Assembly (NCBI RefSeq): GCF_010183535.1
Contig: NC_071329.1
Span: 9,114,001-9,178,000 of the forward strand
Source: Caenorhabditis remanei
Lineage: Eukaryota > Nematoda > Chromadorea > Rhabditida > Rhabditidae
Direction: 5' to 3'
Length of the DNA stretch: 64,000 nt
Below, in pieces: positions 38,178 through 48,731 of the stretch. The first letter of the stretch is position 1. Each line of letters starts with the position of its first letter. Made by a program: the position numbers and the translations under genes. The notes below the pieces were generated by a model. That model had not been told where the DNA came from and searched no databases. It saw only the letters and a program-made list of their open reading frames with translations.

Positions 38178-39855
38178 ATGACATGTAACTCTTTTTTGCT
38201 TTGTTTTCTAGTGGCGGTTGCATGTAAGTATAGTTGGGAAACTAGAAAAAGAAATGCAATGTTTCTACAGTATGCCTCGGAGGTCCAGTAAGCAGAGCAT
38301 CGAATTGCAAAGATTCATATGTGGATAGAGTATGTGGAGAGGATCAAACAAATCTCTGGCTTGATATTGTGTTCGTTGTGGATAATTCAGAAGGAATGAC
38401 CAATGCAGGCATCACATCTGTAAGTGATGGGAGAATCTATGGGCTGAAGGAAACTGAAAACGTATGTATCGAGTCTCAACTTCCCTTCACAAAATAATTT
38501 TGTTTTGATCCATCGAACTCAGAAACAATCGTTCAAAACTAAAGAAAATGGATGATTCTCTCACAACTCGGTTGAACTCCAAAGTCATAATACTTCTTTT
38601 TGTGTATTAAAACTCTCTTATCAACGAAATACTTGTTAAAACGACGTAGTTTGCCTTTTTTTTGAAACAAACAACTAAATCACGAATTTGCAGGTGGCTG
38701 CTCAAATTTCTTCTCTGTTCGTTGCTGGTCAACAACTTGGAATTCAGTCGAACAATCCGAGAACAACTCGTGTCGGAATCATCACTTATAACCAAGGAGC
38801 TACTGTAGCTGCTGATTTGAACAAGTTCACGTCAGTTGACGATCTCACTGAAGGGGTTTTCAATGTGTTGAACAAAGTTTCAAATGTTCAAGACTCTTAC
38901 TTACACGCCGGACTGCAAGCTGCTAATGATTTACTCGAACAACAAAGTTTCAACACTGATAGAGGTCATTATCAGAAGTTGGTTATTGTATATGCATCGG
39001 AATACAAGTAAGTTGATATGGATGGGGGTGACACGTTCGATTGAAATTCTTCAGACAATCCGGAACTCAAGATCCTCTTCCATTGGCCATTCGTATGCAA
39101 CAAACAATTTCAATCTCCACAGTTGCTTACGGTCAAGATGATAATCTTGGGTTCCTTGCAGAACTTTCTAGAATCGCCACTCCCGGATACAATTTCACCA
39201 ATCAACAAGGAGAAAACACAGTTTCGGAATTGAGATCAACAATGCTGCAAGTCAATTGTTATTGTCCAAATGGATGGTTCCAGATGCGTCAGAGTTATGC
39301 AAATGAGAACTCATTCAAGTACGGGGTTTGCCTTCTTCCAGTCACGCTGCAAGCCACGTGGACTGCTTCAAAGTTTTCGTGTAGAAACCATTGGAATAAA
39401 GCATATTTGGTTAATGAATACACTCAAACTAAACATGACTATGTCCTCCGTGAGTTTGATTTTCATATTTTTTATCAACAAATCTATTATGAAAATTTCA
39501 GAGATCGTTAGAAACACCTCAGCATTCACACAACCATACACTTATTTCAACGGGCTCTCTTACGTAAGTGGCAACTGGCAATGGGAACAACCAGATGGAC
39601 AAGATCCAATAATCGTAAGTTTCTTTCACTACGTTTTTTTGTATCAATATTGTTATTCAGCTCCAAAACTGGAGTGACTGGAACCCCGGATATCCAACGG
39701 CTTCTTCAACAGCAACCGTCGGAGTGAATGTTCAAACGTCCTCTTCGTCGCTTACAACTGGATGGCAGAATACAAGAAAAGATTTAACAAATATGTATAT
39801 TTGTGAAGTTTCCACATGTGATTCAACTAATTATTGCAAAGCTGAAGACATCTAA
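38178..39855 (+). CDS. Secreted vWA + C-type lectin protein (clec family), copy 1, 403 aa
   Basis: Exons 38178-38223, 38271-38419, 38694-39007, 39055-39449, 39502-39614 and 39661-39855 close to 403 codons and TAA. Signal peptide MTCNSFLLCFLVAVA. A von Willebrand A domain covers residues ~37-230 (NLWLDIVFVVDNSEGMT start). A C-type lectin-like domain begins at NCYCPNGW and ends YICEVSTCDS, with paired cysteines typical of the fold. The metal site is degenerate (DNSEG rather than DxSxS). In C. elegans this architecture marks chromosome II clec genes such as clec-60/61, induced by bacterial infection; I cannot assign a number. Unlike the other copies, vWA and lectin domains are coded in one exon (39055-39449), so an intron is missing. 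AATAAA at 39866-39871. Confidence 0.9.
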
Positions 39856-39922
39856 AGATAATATGAATAAAATTAATATGTACCTAAATCCAAACATTTG
39901 TACGGTTATTTATTTAATTGTT

Positions 39923-40055
39923 ATTATCGAAATAAAAAAGTTCCGACATTTTTTCCTCGTCGGTGTTTGCGGACTCAAGCCAAAATTATCCAATTTTAGC
40001 TTGAGTCCGCAAACACCGAGGGAGAAAAAATGTCGGAACTTTTTTGTTGCGACAA
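39923..40055. mobile_element. Hairpin MITE, copy 1 (~133 bp palindrome)
   Basis: Two arms of about 62 bp are near-perfect reverse complements (outer AAAAAAGTTCCGACATTTTT, inner GTGTTTGCGGACTCAAGC) around a small AT loop. Ends read ATTATCG..A and T..GCGACAAT. The same family occurs at 63417-63549. No coding capacity. Confidence 0.85.
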
Positions 40056-40873
40056 TATAATAGAAAAAAAAAAACATCCGTTTCAGTTGTGTATTGAATG
40101 GAATTTTCAATGTAAACATAAAGATAAGACAGAATTTTGAACACGAAAAAATCGTTGTTTTTAAATTTATTTTTCAAAGTTGAAAACCAAGTTGCTAACA
40201 GTCGTTTTCAATTTTGATTCTTTGTTTGATGTTCTTTTTGGATTTTTTTAGATTCTCGCTTTTTAACCATAATGATAAATAATGTTTCTAGGAAAGTGAT
40301 AAAACATTCTTAAATTCTTATAAATTCTCTAGTGGTGTCAATCTAAACTTCTATTCAGAAACCGTTTTCTGTTCTCAAATTAATAGTGGACATGAGTGAA
40401 TCTTATCAGAAAAAGAAGCTCACATGGTTGTCAGATGAAATCATTTAGAAAGGATTAAAGGCAATTCAACTACCCCAGAAAATAATCAGTTTCTTTCCGT
40501 CCTGTCCTAATGATATTCTGATCTTATATTTCTTCGAGAAAATCAAGCTCCAATTAAAACGTCGCAAGTAATTTTGGCCCAAGTTGCCCTTAAATTGGGC
40601 CATGTGGCCCTCACAATCGGCATGGTGGCCCAAATTTTGATTTAAACTGGAAAATATCAAAAACTACCGGTTTCGGTGCACAAATTCGTTATCACTACTG
40701 CAATTGATTTATCGTTTCCGGAAGGAAACGACTTTGTTTGATCTTGTCAACTGCTATACAAAATGATAAGAAAGTTTTAACGTTATGAAATAATCATGAA
40801 ACCCAAATGCGAAATAAAAACCAAATAACGAATGTGTTTTAAGGATGTCTGACATTACTTCAAAATAGAAATA

Positions 40874-43052
40874 CAGTACTGGTCATAAAGAATGCGGCAT
40901 TTGCAGTTTTTAGTTGAAAATGGTCAACTTTGTGACTGTGACACGGACTCCCTGATAGTCTCACAATATTAATTGTTTAGGGATTGTATAGATCACAAGT
41001 GGAGTTTTATTTTTATAGTTGACAACTTTTTTGTAGGGACACATACTAAGAAGTTATCAATCGTCAAAGAAATCTCTCGCAATTTTTGCCGTTTGTCAGT
41101 GCTAAAAGAGCGATTTTTGAGCTTTTTACAAAGACTGCCTGTAACTTCTTACATGGAATGTATTTTGACTGCCCCCCCCTAAAGTACCGATTTTTTTAGC
41201 TCATTCGATGAGTTTTCCCGAGAGAAAATGACTTATAATGGGTTTTCCTGTGACGTGACCTCGTTTTTGAGAAATTGAGATTTTTCAAAAAACGCAATTT
41301 TTTCGAAAAATTTTTTTCATTAATTTTTTTCATTATTTTACCGGATTGTTCAGAAAATAAGCTTTGCACATAATTGTAGCAAATTTTATGTAGTTTTTGA
41401 CAAAAATATGACACTCAAGAAAAAATAATTTTTTGAACCTGAAAAAGGTAAAAATGTGACACCCTCCAAAAAAAAATTTTTTTTTTCGAGGTCCGCAGAG
41501 GTGACATACATATGGTAAGAAAGCACAACTTATGTGGATCATTTTTTCATATAGCACTATAGTCGCTTCCAGTTGAAAATTGAGGAAAAAATTGCTCTGA
41601 AAATTTTCATTTTTCGAAAAAATGTGACATGTCGGAAATAAGTTCGAATTTCTAATATTGTCCAGGCTCCTAATCAAATTCAATAAAAATAACAATTTTC
41701 AGATTATGTTCCACCATTTTCAAACAATGATTCACATCCCTGTTAACTTCTCTTGTCATAACACTCGTTCAAAGATTGCAAGTATTCTCATGTGGTGGAA
41801 ATTCAATTGCTCATAACTCCTCTAAAACTGAAGCAAACTTGTTCAAAAGCTCAGAACAACCCAAAAATGACTATTGCTTCTCAAAAATCATATTTGGGAT
41901 GTTTTTAGAAAATATTTTTTTTCGATTTTTGATAAGGGGGGACCACATGAAACTTTTCCAGAAACTTGAAAAAATTTTTTTTTCGAAAACAACTCAAAAC
42001 AAGTTTATAAACAAGAATAGATGCTAAGAACCGTTAATTGTAGTTGTTTTCGAAAAAAAAAATTTTCGTTTTCTGGAAAAATTTCATGTGGTCCCCCCTT
42101 ATCAAAAATCGAAAAAAATAATTTTTGGAAAAACAGCCCAATTACGATTTTTGAAAAGCAATAGTCATTTTTGGGTTGTTCTGAGCTTTTGAACAAGTTT
42201 GCTTCAGTTTTAGAGGAGTTATGAGCAATTGAATTTCCACCACATGAGAATACTTGCAATCTTTGAACGAGTGTTATGACAAGAGAAGTTAACAGGGATG
42301 TGAATCATTGTTTGAAAATGGTGGAACATAATCTGAAAATTGTTATTTTTATTGAATTTGATTAGGAGCTTGGACAATATTAGAAATTCGAACTTATTTC
42401 CGACATGTCACATTTTTTCGAAAAATGAAAATTTTCAGAGCAATTTTTTCCTCAATTTTCAACTGGAAGCGACTATAGTGCTATATGAAAAAATGATCCA
42501 CATAAGTTGTGCTTTCTTACCATATGTATGTCACCTCTGCGGACCTCGAAAAAAAAAATTTTTTTTTGGAGGGTGTCACATTTTTACCTTTTTCAGGTTC
42601 AAAAAATTATTTTTTCTTGAGTGTCATATTTTTGTCAAAAACTACATAAAATTTGCTACAATTATGTGCAAAGCTTATTTTCTGAACAATCCGGTAAAAT
42701 AATGAAAAAAATTAATGAAAAAAATTTTTCGAAAAAATTGCGTTTTTTGAAAAATCTCAATTTCTCAAAAACGAGGTCACGTCACAGGAAAACCCATTAT
42801 AAGTCATTTTCTCTCGGGAAAACTCATCGAATGAGCTAAAAAAATTGGTACTTTAGGGGGGGCAGTCAAAATACATTCCATGTTAGGATGTGCGCGTACA
42901 AAAAAGTTGTCAACTACAAAAATAAAGCTCTAATTGTGATCTATTCACTCCATAGACAATCAATATTGTGTAGCTATCAGGAAGTCCGTGTCACTGTCAC
43001 AAAGTTAACCATTTTCAACTGAAAACTGCAAGTGTCGCATTCTTTATGGCCA
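40874..43052. mobile_element. ~2.2-kb palindromic fold-back element with Tc1-like ends
   Basis: Sequence is symmetric about position 42017.5: every landmark from 41196 to ~41997 has an exact mirror from ~42037 to 42839, and one 363-bp block is identical at protein level on both arms. Symmetry extends outwards to CAGTACTGGTCATAAAG at 40874 and CTTTATGGCCAG ending at 43052, where the arms have diverged and the left carries ~105 bp not present on the right (about 41036-41150). The left end, TACAGTACTGG, resembles the TACAGTGCTGG end of Tc1. Central unpaired spacer is about 40 bp. Open frames inside are AT-rich by-products of the arms, not a transposase, so it is non-autonomous. Confidence 0.88.
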
Positions 43053-43211
43053 GAAGCCTGATGGTTCTAATTAGGAACTATTTTATATTTTCCAAAGCAT
43101 TTATTCTCAAAAAAGATAGATGTTTTCACTCGGTTCATATACATAATTTATAAATCTTCTTTGAAATAATACTAAAAACCCAATAGTCATCACTTCTATG
43201 TTACAGGTAGA

Positions 43212-43741
43212 ATGTTCTCTCAAACGATGATGGATTCCGATTCGATTCCGGAGCTCTATCATATTCTTTTGAAAAATCGTCATCTTTTTGTTCCTGCATT
43301 CGTGTTATTTGCAATAGAAATCGGATTGTCAAGTTATCAAAATCAGTATCAGCAACTTTTAACAATTGGTGAGTGTTTTTTTTCAATGCAAAAACAAATT
43401 TGGTATTATTTATGCATCAAATTCAGAAGAACCTTCCAGAATACTCCACACTTCTTCTAATTCTCATGATATTCTCTATCCCTTTATCAGTTATCAATCC
43501 ACCAATATGGTTCACATTATACATGACAACATTCATTCATATGCTTCATTTCAAAGGTAAGTTCAGTAGAGTAGTTCAACACTTTTATGTTTATTTTTCA
43601 GAACACTATCTATTCTCAATAATTGCAACAGTTATAATGTTTGTTTCGATTTTCTACCACGAAATGAGATCAATTTCGAAAAAGAAAACAGGTTCGAAAT
43701 CTGAAAATCTAAGAATCACAATCAAATTGAAAACATCTTAG
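43212..43741 (+). pseudogene. Small membrane-protein gene with an apparent frame break
   Basis: Exon-like blocks 43212-43368, 43427-43556 and ~43603-43741 have good splice signals. Block 1 codes MFSQTMMDSDS... with a hydrophobic HLFVPAFVLFAIEIGL. Blocks 2 and 3 agree in phase and code a membrane-like stretch (TLLLILMIFSIPLSV, FSIIATVIMFVSIFY) to a TAG near 43741. Block 1, however, ends in a phase that forces block 2 into a different frame, giving a polar peptide and a stop at the block 2/intron border. Either block 1 has lost or gained bases (pseudogene or assembly error) or an unseen donor is used. It lies right beside the palindromic element. Confidence 0.5.
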
Positions 43742-44291
43742 ATCTTCTTCTCAATTCAACTACTGGCGTTTAAATTTATTACATTCTGGGGCGATGCAAT
43801 CTGCTTTACCATAGGTTCGGTGTATTCTCCTTTTTTGCTCTGAAATAATAACTTTATTTTATAAAACTGTTTACTTTTGAATTACTTTACATACTCTTAT
43901 CACCGTTTCATTGAAAGAAAAAGAATTAATCCATGTGATGTTGTTTAAAATTCATAGTACTCTAAGAAGTTGAACCGAAACCACAGACAAAAGAACTGTC
44001 GGATTGAGTCGAATCGAGAAGCAGAAGAAGGATGAACCGTTTAGGGGAGAAAATAGTTCAAGCAGATGTCTTTCGTTTCTTCTTGACATTAAATCACTTC
44101 AATACAAGCCAAGAAATATACTCTGTTGAAAATAAGAACATCTGGCTCTTTTTCAGAATTAATTGATGGAATGTCTTGCCGATCCAAAAAACTTAATTCC
44201 CAGAAAGTTCGAACCTCTGGAATCATCCACCCTATAACCAATTGTACTCGTTTCGACAGCAAGCACAGTTCTCTTCGTTTAAATGATTCCA

Positions 44292-44588
44292 TACTTGCAA
44301 CGGGCCGGGACGATTTGAGAATTTTCACCGGCCCGGCCCGGATCACAGTACAAAAATTAGAATTTTTGAATTTTTTTTGAAAATTTTTGAAAATTTTTTG
44401 CAAAAAGTCGAGTTTTTGACTATTTTTTCATATTTCCATAAAATACAAGTTTACATAGGACTTTTGACTATTTTTGATGAAAATTTTTTTTTTAATCGTG
44501 CCCAATTTTTGGCTCCGGGCCGACCGGGCCGGGTCGGGCCGGCAACTTTTTCTACCGGCCCGGCCCGGCCTATGCTTTGCAAGTCTGA
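44292..44588. mobile_element. MITE with GGCCGGGCC-rich ends, copy 1
   Basis: About 297 bp, bounded by TACTTGCAA at the left and TTGCAAGTCTGA at the right, an inverted CAGACTTGCAA-type end. Next to each end are GC-rich blocks (CGGGCCGGG; CCGGCCCGGCCCGG) in an otherwise very AT-rich body. Related to the element at 48015-48326. Confidence 0.75.
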
Positions 44589-44999
44589 ATGATTCAACGA
44601 TGTCCAATAGAAAGAGCTTTTGAGGGATAGTTATTTGAGGAGCCTTCTTGTACTCAATTTCGAAATCTGTTTCGAAATAGAATCTATCAAGTAAAAACCG
44701 TAAATGTCGAGAACCTGTAATCAGTAATGTTTACATCTCTCATGAGTTCAAATTGACCCTGGGGCCAGAAACGTGCGGAAGAGAAGATAAGAGAACATAA
44801 TTGGAAAAGTTTTGAGTGGAATTCGAAGTAATTCTAAGCAGGAAAGGCAATTATTGGGTGTGGCAGGAACTGAATTCGGCTGGAAGATAACAAAATCTGA
44901 GAGAGATGAGAGGAATTTTAAGAACTTCGCTGCGGTAAACATCCGTAGTAATTAGAGAATCAAAGTAAACACAGACTAGAGTTTCATCTTCTTTCCCGA

Positions 45000-45046
45000 T
45001 TATCAGTGAATATTTTTATGGCAAAGTGACAGATCGCGTATAAAAG
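45000..45046 (+). promoter_or_regulatory. Core promoter of second vWA-lectin gene: GATA site and TATA box
   Basis: TTATCAGT (ACTGATAA on the minus strand) at 45000-45007 and TATAAAAG at 45039-45046, 57 bp before the ATG. The octamer ACTGATAA is the same as in the first lectin gene, in opposite orientation. Confidence 0.6.
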
Positions 45047-45102
45047 GGATGGTGATAACTGATGGAGCATCTTCTTTTCTTTCATCGGAATTGTAGTTGA
45101 TC

Positions 45103-46649
45103 ATGAAGTTGTTCAGTCTATTAGTTTTACTTGGAGTATATGGTAAGTCATGTTGAGAGAATACTTTCTTCATTTGAATTTATTCTTCAGGATGTTTCTC
45201 TCAGTACACAGACAGTCCTGCATATTATGACCGAAGATGTGGAGAGGATCTTGGAAACCTGTGGCTTGAAGTGGTCGCAGTTGTTGATAATTCGAAAGGA
45301 ATGACTAACGGAGGACTAATTAGTGTAGGTTTTTAACTCTTGGAACGATTCTCTCCGTTACGACACTCAATATTCACACAAATCCATTTCAGATTGCTGC
45401 AAATATTGCCAGTGTCTTCAGTAACAACACTCGAATCGGAACTAATCCAAATGAACCGAGGACCACAAGACTCGGATTGGTCACTTACAATGCCGTAGCA
45501 AATACTGTAAGTTTATGCCCAGAACACAGTTTCGTCAGATGTTAGAACTCTTGAATTTCGTTTCTTTTCGTTATCAGCTGCGGAAGAAACCAAGAAAGAA
45601 AATGTGTGCAACTCTCTTCCATTCGATTGTTTATTACTTTTGCAGGTCGCCGATCTTGACCAATTCCAATCACTCGATGACGTCTATGATGGAATTTTCG
45701 GTGGATTGGCTCAAGTGAGCTCTTCCGATGAATCATATCTTGCTCATGGACTTGCTCAAGCTGAAATTATTCTGGAAGCCGGACAAACAGCCGTCAATCG
45801 TTCTCATTACGAAAGAGTTGTCATTGTTTACGCATCCACTTACAAGTATGTCTATCTCTCACTTTCTACGATCATTCGAATCATTTTCTTTCAGAGGATC
45901 CGGATCTCTGGACCCAATTCCAGTTGCTGATCGTCTTAAGACTGCTGGTGTAACCATTATCACAGTTGCTTACGATCAAGATGGAGATGGTGCTCTTCTT
46001 CATGATCTCCAAAAGATTTCAACCCCTCCATACAATTTCGCAAATACTGACCAAGCTGGAAATACAATTGGAGAAATTCAAGGAGCTCTCTTGCAAGGTA
46101 TTAGTGTCTCTCATTCATTACTTTATAATAAACATTTCAGTGAATTGCTTTTGCCCGAATGGCTGGACCCAATATCGTGCTTCATTCACTGATGTTTATT
46201 CGTATCGTTACGGAGTCTGCATCCAACCAACCAACTTGAATGCCGTCTGGCGTGCAGCTCAGTCTGCGTGCCGTTTCAAGTGGAAGAATGGATATTTGGC
46301 CACTGAATTCGATGCAAACAAACATGACTTCATACTGGAAGCAATCAGAAATGAAACTGGATTCATTCAACCATTCAGTTATCACATTGGACTCAACTAT
46401 GTCAAAGGAGTTTGGGTATGGGATCAACCAGTCGGATGGCCACAGCCACAGCTTCAAACTTATTATGCATGGAATCCAGGATACCCAATAACTTCATCTA
46501 CTCTCACTGGTGTTTTGAATCAACAAAGAAGTTCCGACGTTGCAACTGGATGGCAAAACATAAGTCCATTGTCTACTGGAGCTAATTACATTTGTGAAAC
46601 TGCCTCTTGCGACACTGAGAATTATTGCTCTTCTGTTAAATCTGATTAA
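45103..46649 (+). CDS. Secreted vWA + C-type lectin protein (clec family), copy 2, 399 aa
   Basis: Exons 45103-45142, 45191-45324, 45393-45506, 45646-45845, 45895-46097 and 46141-46649 close to 399 codons and TAA. Signal peptide MKLFSLLVLLGVYG. The vWA domain starts NLWLEVVAVVDNSKGMT, with a degenerate MIDAS (DNSKG). The lectin domain starts NCFCPNGWTQYRASF and ends YICETASCDTENYC, all in the last exon. WNPGYP and GWQN motifs are shared with the other copies. Introns separate the vWA domain into four exons and the vWA from the lectin part, which is probably the ancestral layout. The protein is predicted secreted, probably by intestinal cells given the promoter GATA site (inference). Confidence 0.92.
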
Positions 46650-48014
46650 GTTTTAAAAAATGAATTTCTCGAAGATGTATTCTTTTATTGTCTTGTATTA
46701 TAATAAGCAATAACAACTGTTTGGTGTCACTCTGAAATTTTGAAGCACATGACAATTTGAATATAAATATGTAAAATTCTTTCAAAAACTGTTCTGAATG
46801 ATCCGTCGGTTCAGCTGAAGCTGTCGAAAATTCACAGCTTGACGTTCTGAATTCGAGAATTGCGAAATTCGCATTTTCTTTGAACTTCTCTCTTAAAACG
46901 CGATGATGTCACAGCGACCAGAGGAAAGAAACATCTCTAAACTTCGCTTGTTTTTTTTAAACTTTGGTCTCATTTTAAAGCAGAAGAATTCGACTGTTTT
47001 ATACGGTAATATGGAAAACGTACAACGAATTACTACTTTTCTGCGTGGAAACTCCAACATCAGTTCAGGACTTCTAACTCTAGGGTAGAAATTTGGTTTT
47101 GTCAGTCAAAAACACTTCGATTGCGAAAGATCTTGAATTTTAATTCTTTAAACAAAACTGTATACAACAGAGACCGAAATGATTTAACCTACTTTTTGGA
47201 TGGATTTTCAGTGTACTTGAAGTTGATCAACAAAATCAAGTACATTGAAAAAATATTTCATTTTGCGAAAAACATACGTGAAAAAGTCACCTAAATTAAA
47301 TGTGGAACCTATAGCGAATCTTACTCTTCTTGAACTCCTAAAAGAATTTCCCAAACGACGAACTGGAGTAATTCCAATTTTAGAAGAATATAGTATTGAA
47401 AAGTGCAACTATGCATATTTATCATCCAATTATGCTGAAAACACAACTGCATACGAACAAACATTCATTTTTCAAACTGGCTTGTCCCTTTAAAAAAAAC
47501 TGATTTGCATTTGAAAAAAAGATTCCAGAAAAATAGGAACCATTCCACTGGTTCGACTTCAAAAGCCTTACCTATGAAGCCTGGTCTCTCAACCGTCACC
47601 TCCATCCCAACCGTCACCTCCATCCACCAAGAACTAGATTATCCATAACAATAAACTCGTTCCCAAAATAGTAGAATGATTCGAAAAAACGGATTTTTAG
47701 CGATGAATTGAAAAAAAAACTAGAGCTGCTTGAACTTTTTCGTTTTTTGTTTTGTTTTTTAGTTTGTCACCGTCCCGAATATCGGGAGGTGGACTTACCA
47801 AAGTTTAAGTTATTGAAATCCAGAGTTTGAAAAAAACTGCACTTTCAAATAACAGTTGCCTAATATTTTTAATCAGAATCTCAACTAGCAACTTACTGGG
47901 AAAATACTTGCAAAACTACAGTTCTCCCTGTAAATAAATTTTCGTCATACGGTTCTGGTTACAGTCGTGGTCATATTAGTATCTCAAGTTGAACGAAAAA
48001 AATATTGTTTTGAT

Positions 48015-48326
48015 CAGACTTGTCAAAAATCGGGCCGGCCCAAATTCAAAAATGGGTACTCATTTTTTAACAAAATGTTCTGAAATTTTTCAGTAATTCA
48101 GAGTAAAAGTGTTTAAATTATTATACATATTCACCTTTTGATTGAATTTTAAATTTTTACTTGAAAACTATACTTTTTCAAACAAAAACATTCCAAAAAA
48201 GTTCAAAATTTAAATATTTTTTCAAAACATGTTTTAAAACGAGCCGAGCGGGCCGGGCCGGTCCGGGCCGGGCTACGAGCCGAGAATATTTTTGATTTCG
48301 GCCCGGCCCGGCCAGTGACAAATCTG
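48015..48326. mobile_element. MITE with GGCCGGGCC-rich ends, copy 2
   Basis: About 312 bp, bounded by CAGACTTGTCA (left) and TGACAAATCTG (right), an inverted terminal pair. Just inside lie CGGGCCGGCCC and CGGCCCGGCCCGGCC blocks, with another GC block at 48241-48280. The body is AT-rich and non-coding. Same family as 44292-44588. Confidence 0.78.
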
Positions 48327-48676
48327 GTTTTAATAACATGTCCAAAAGACTCACCTGAGAAAAGGGTATGCACTTGTCAGTACAGAAAGCGGCTTTAAGC
48401 AATCCGCTGTGATCACACTCCAAGAGATCATCTGTGTACGATAACTGCTCAACGAGAAATAAAGCTAGTTTGTAACTCAATTAGTGCAGCAAACAATCAT
48501 ATGTCACTATTCCTGAACATCCTCTCTTATCAATTAAAACAAAATGAACCAACTGATTCGCTGGCTCTTCCCCTTATGGGAAGTAGATGCTTTCTCTTTC
48601 TCTGAAAACTCAACTATCTACACAATACATCTTCAATTTAATACGATTGATGAGTTGGAATCGTTAATGAATACGG

Positions 48677-48684
48677 TATATAAT
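48677..48684 (+). promoter_or_regulatory. TATA box of third vWA-lectin gene
   Basis: TATATAAT 48 bp before the ATG at 48732. The nearest TGATAA is farther away (48527-48532, minus orientation). Confidence 0.5.
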
Positions 48685-48731
48685 GATTGCTGATTAGAAA
48701 TACCGACAGTATTCATTTCATTTGAGAAGTG

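Larger units (their letters stand above)
46650..48731. other. Intergenic with a MITE and a possible ORF relic
   Basis: An 18-bp direct duplication of CAACCGTCACCTCCATCC lies at about 47588-47624. An open stretch at 47245-47493 has protein-like composition (NVEPIANLTLLELLKEF, KRRTGVIPILEEYSIEK) but no splice partners. The GC-ended MITE occupies 48015-48326. The rest is AT-rich and featureless. TTATCA (TGATAA) at 48527 and a TATA box at 48677 belong to the next gene. Confidence 0.55.

Noticed and set aside
39560..39615. QPD triplet in lectin copy 1 as a carbohydrate-binding motif
   Set aside because: It sits in the WEQPDGQ stretch near the middle of the domain, not at the calcium/sugar loop position before the last cysteines, so it is probably not the EPN/QPD sugar motif.
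41333..42702. Identical 120-codon open frames on opposite strands
   Set aside because: They are mirror images produced by the palindrome, not genes; Phe/Lys/Asn-rich composition and no homology to a transposase.
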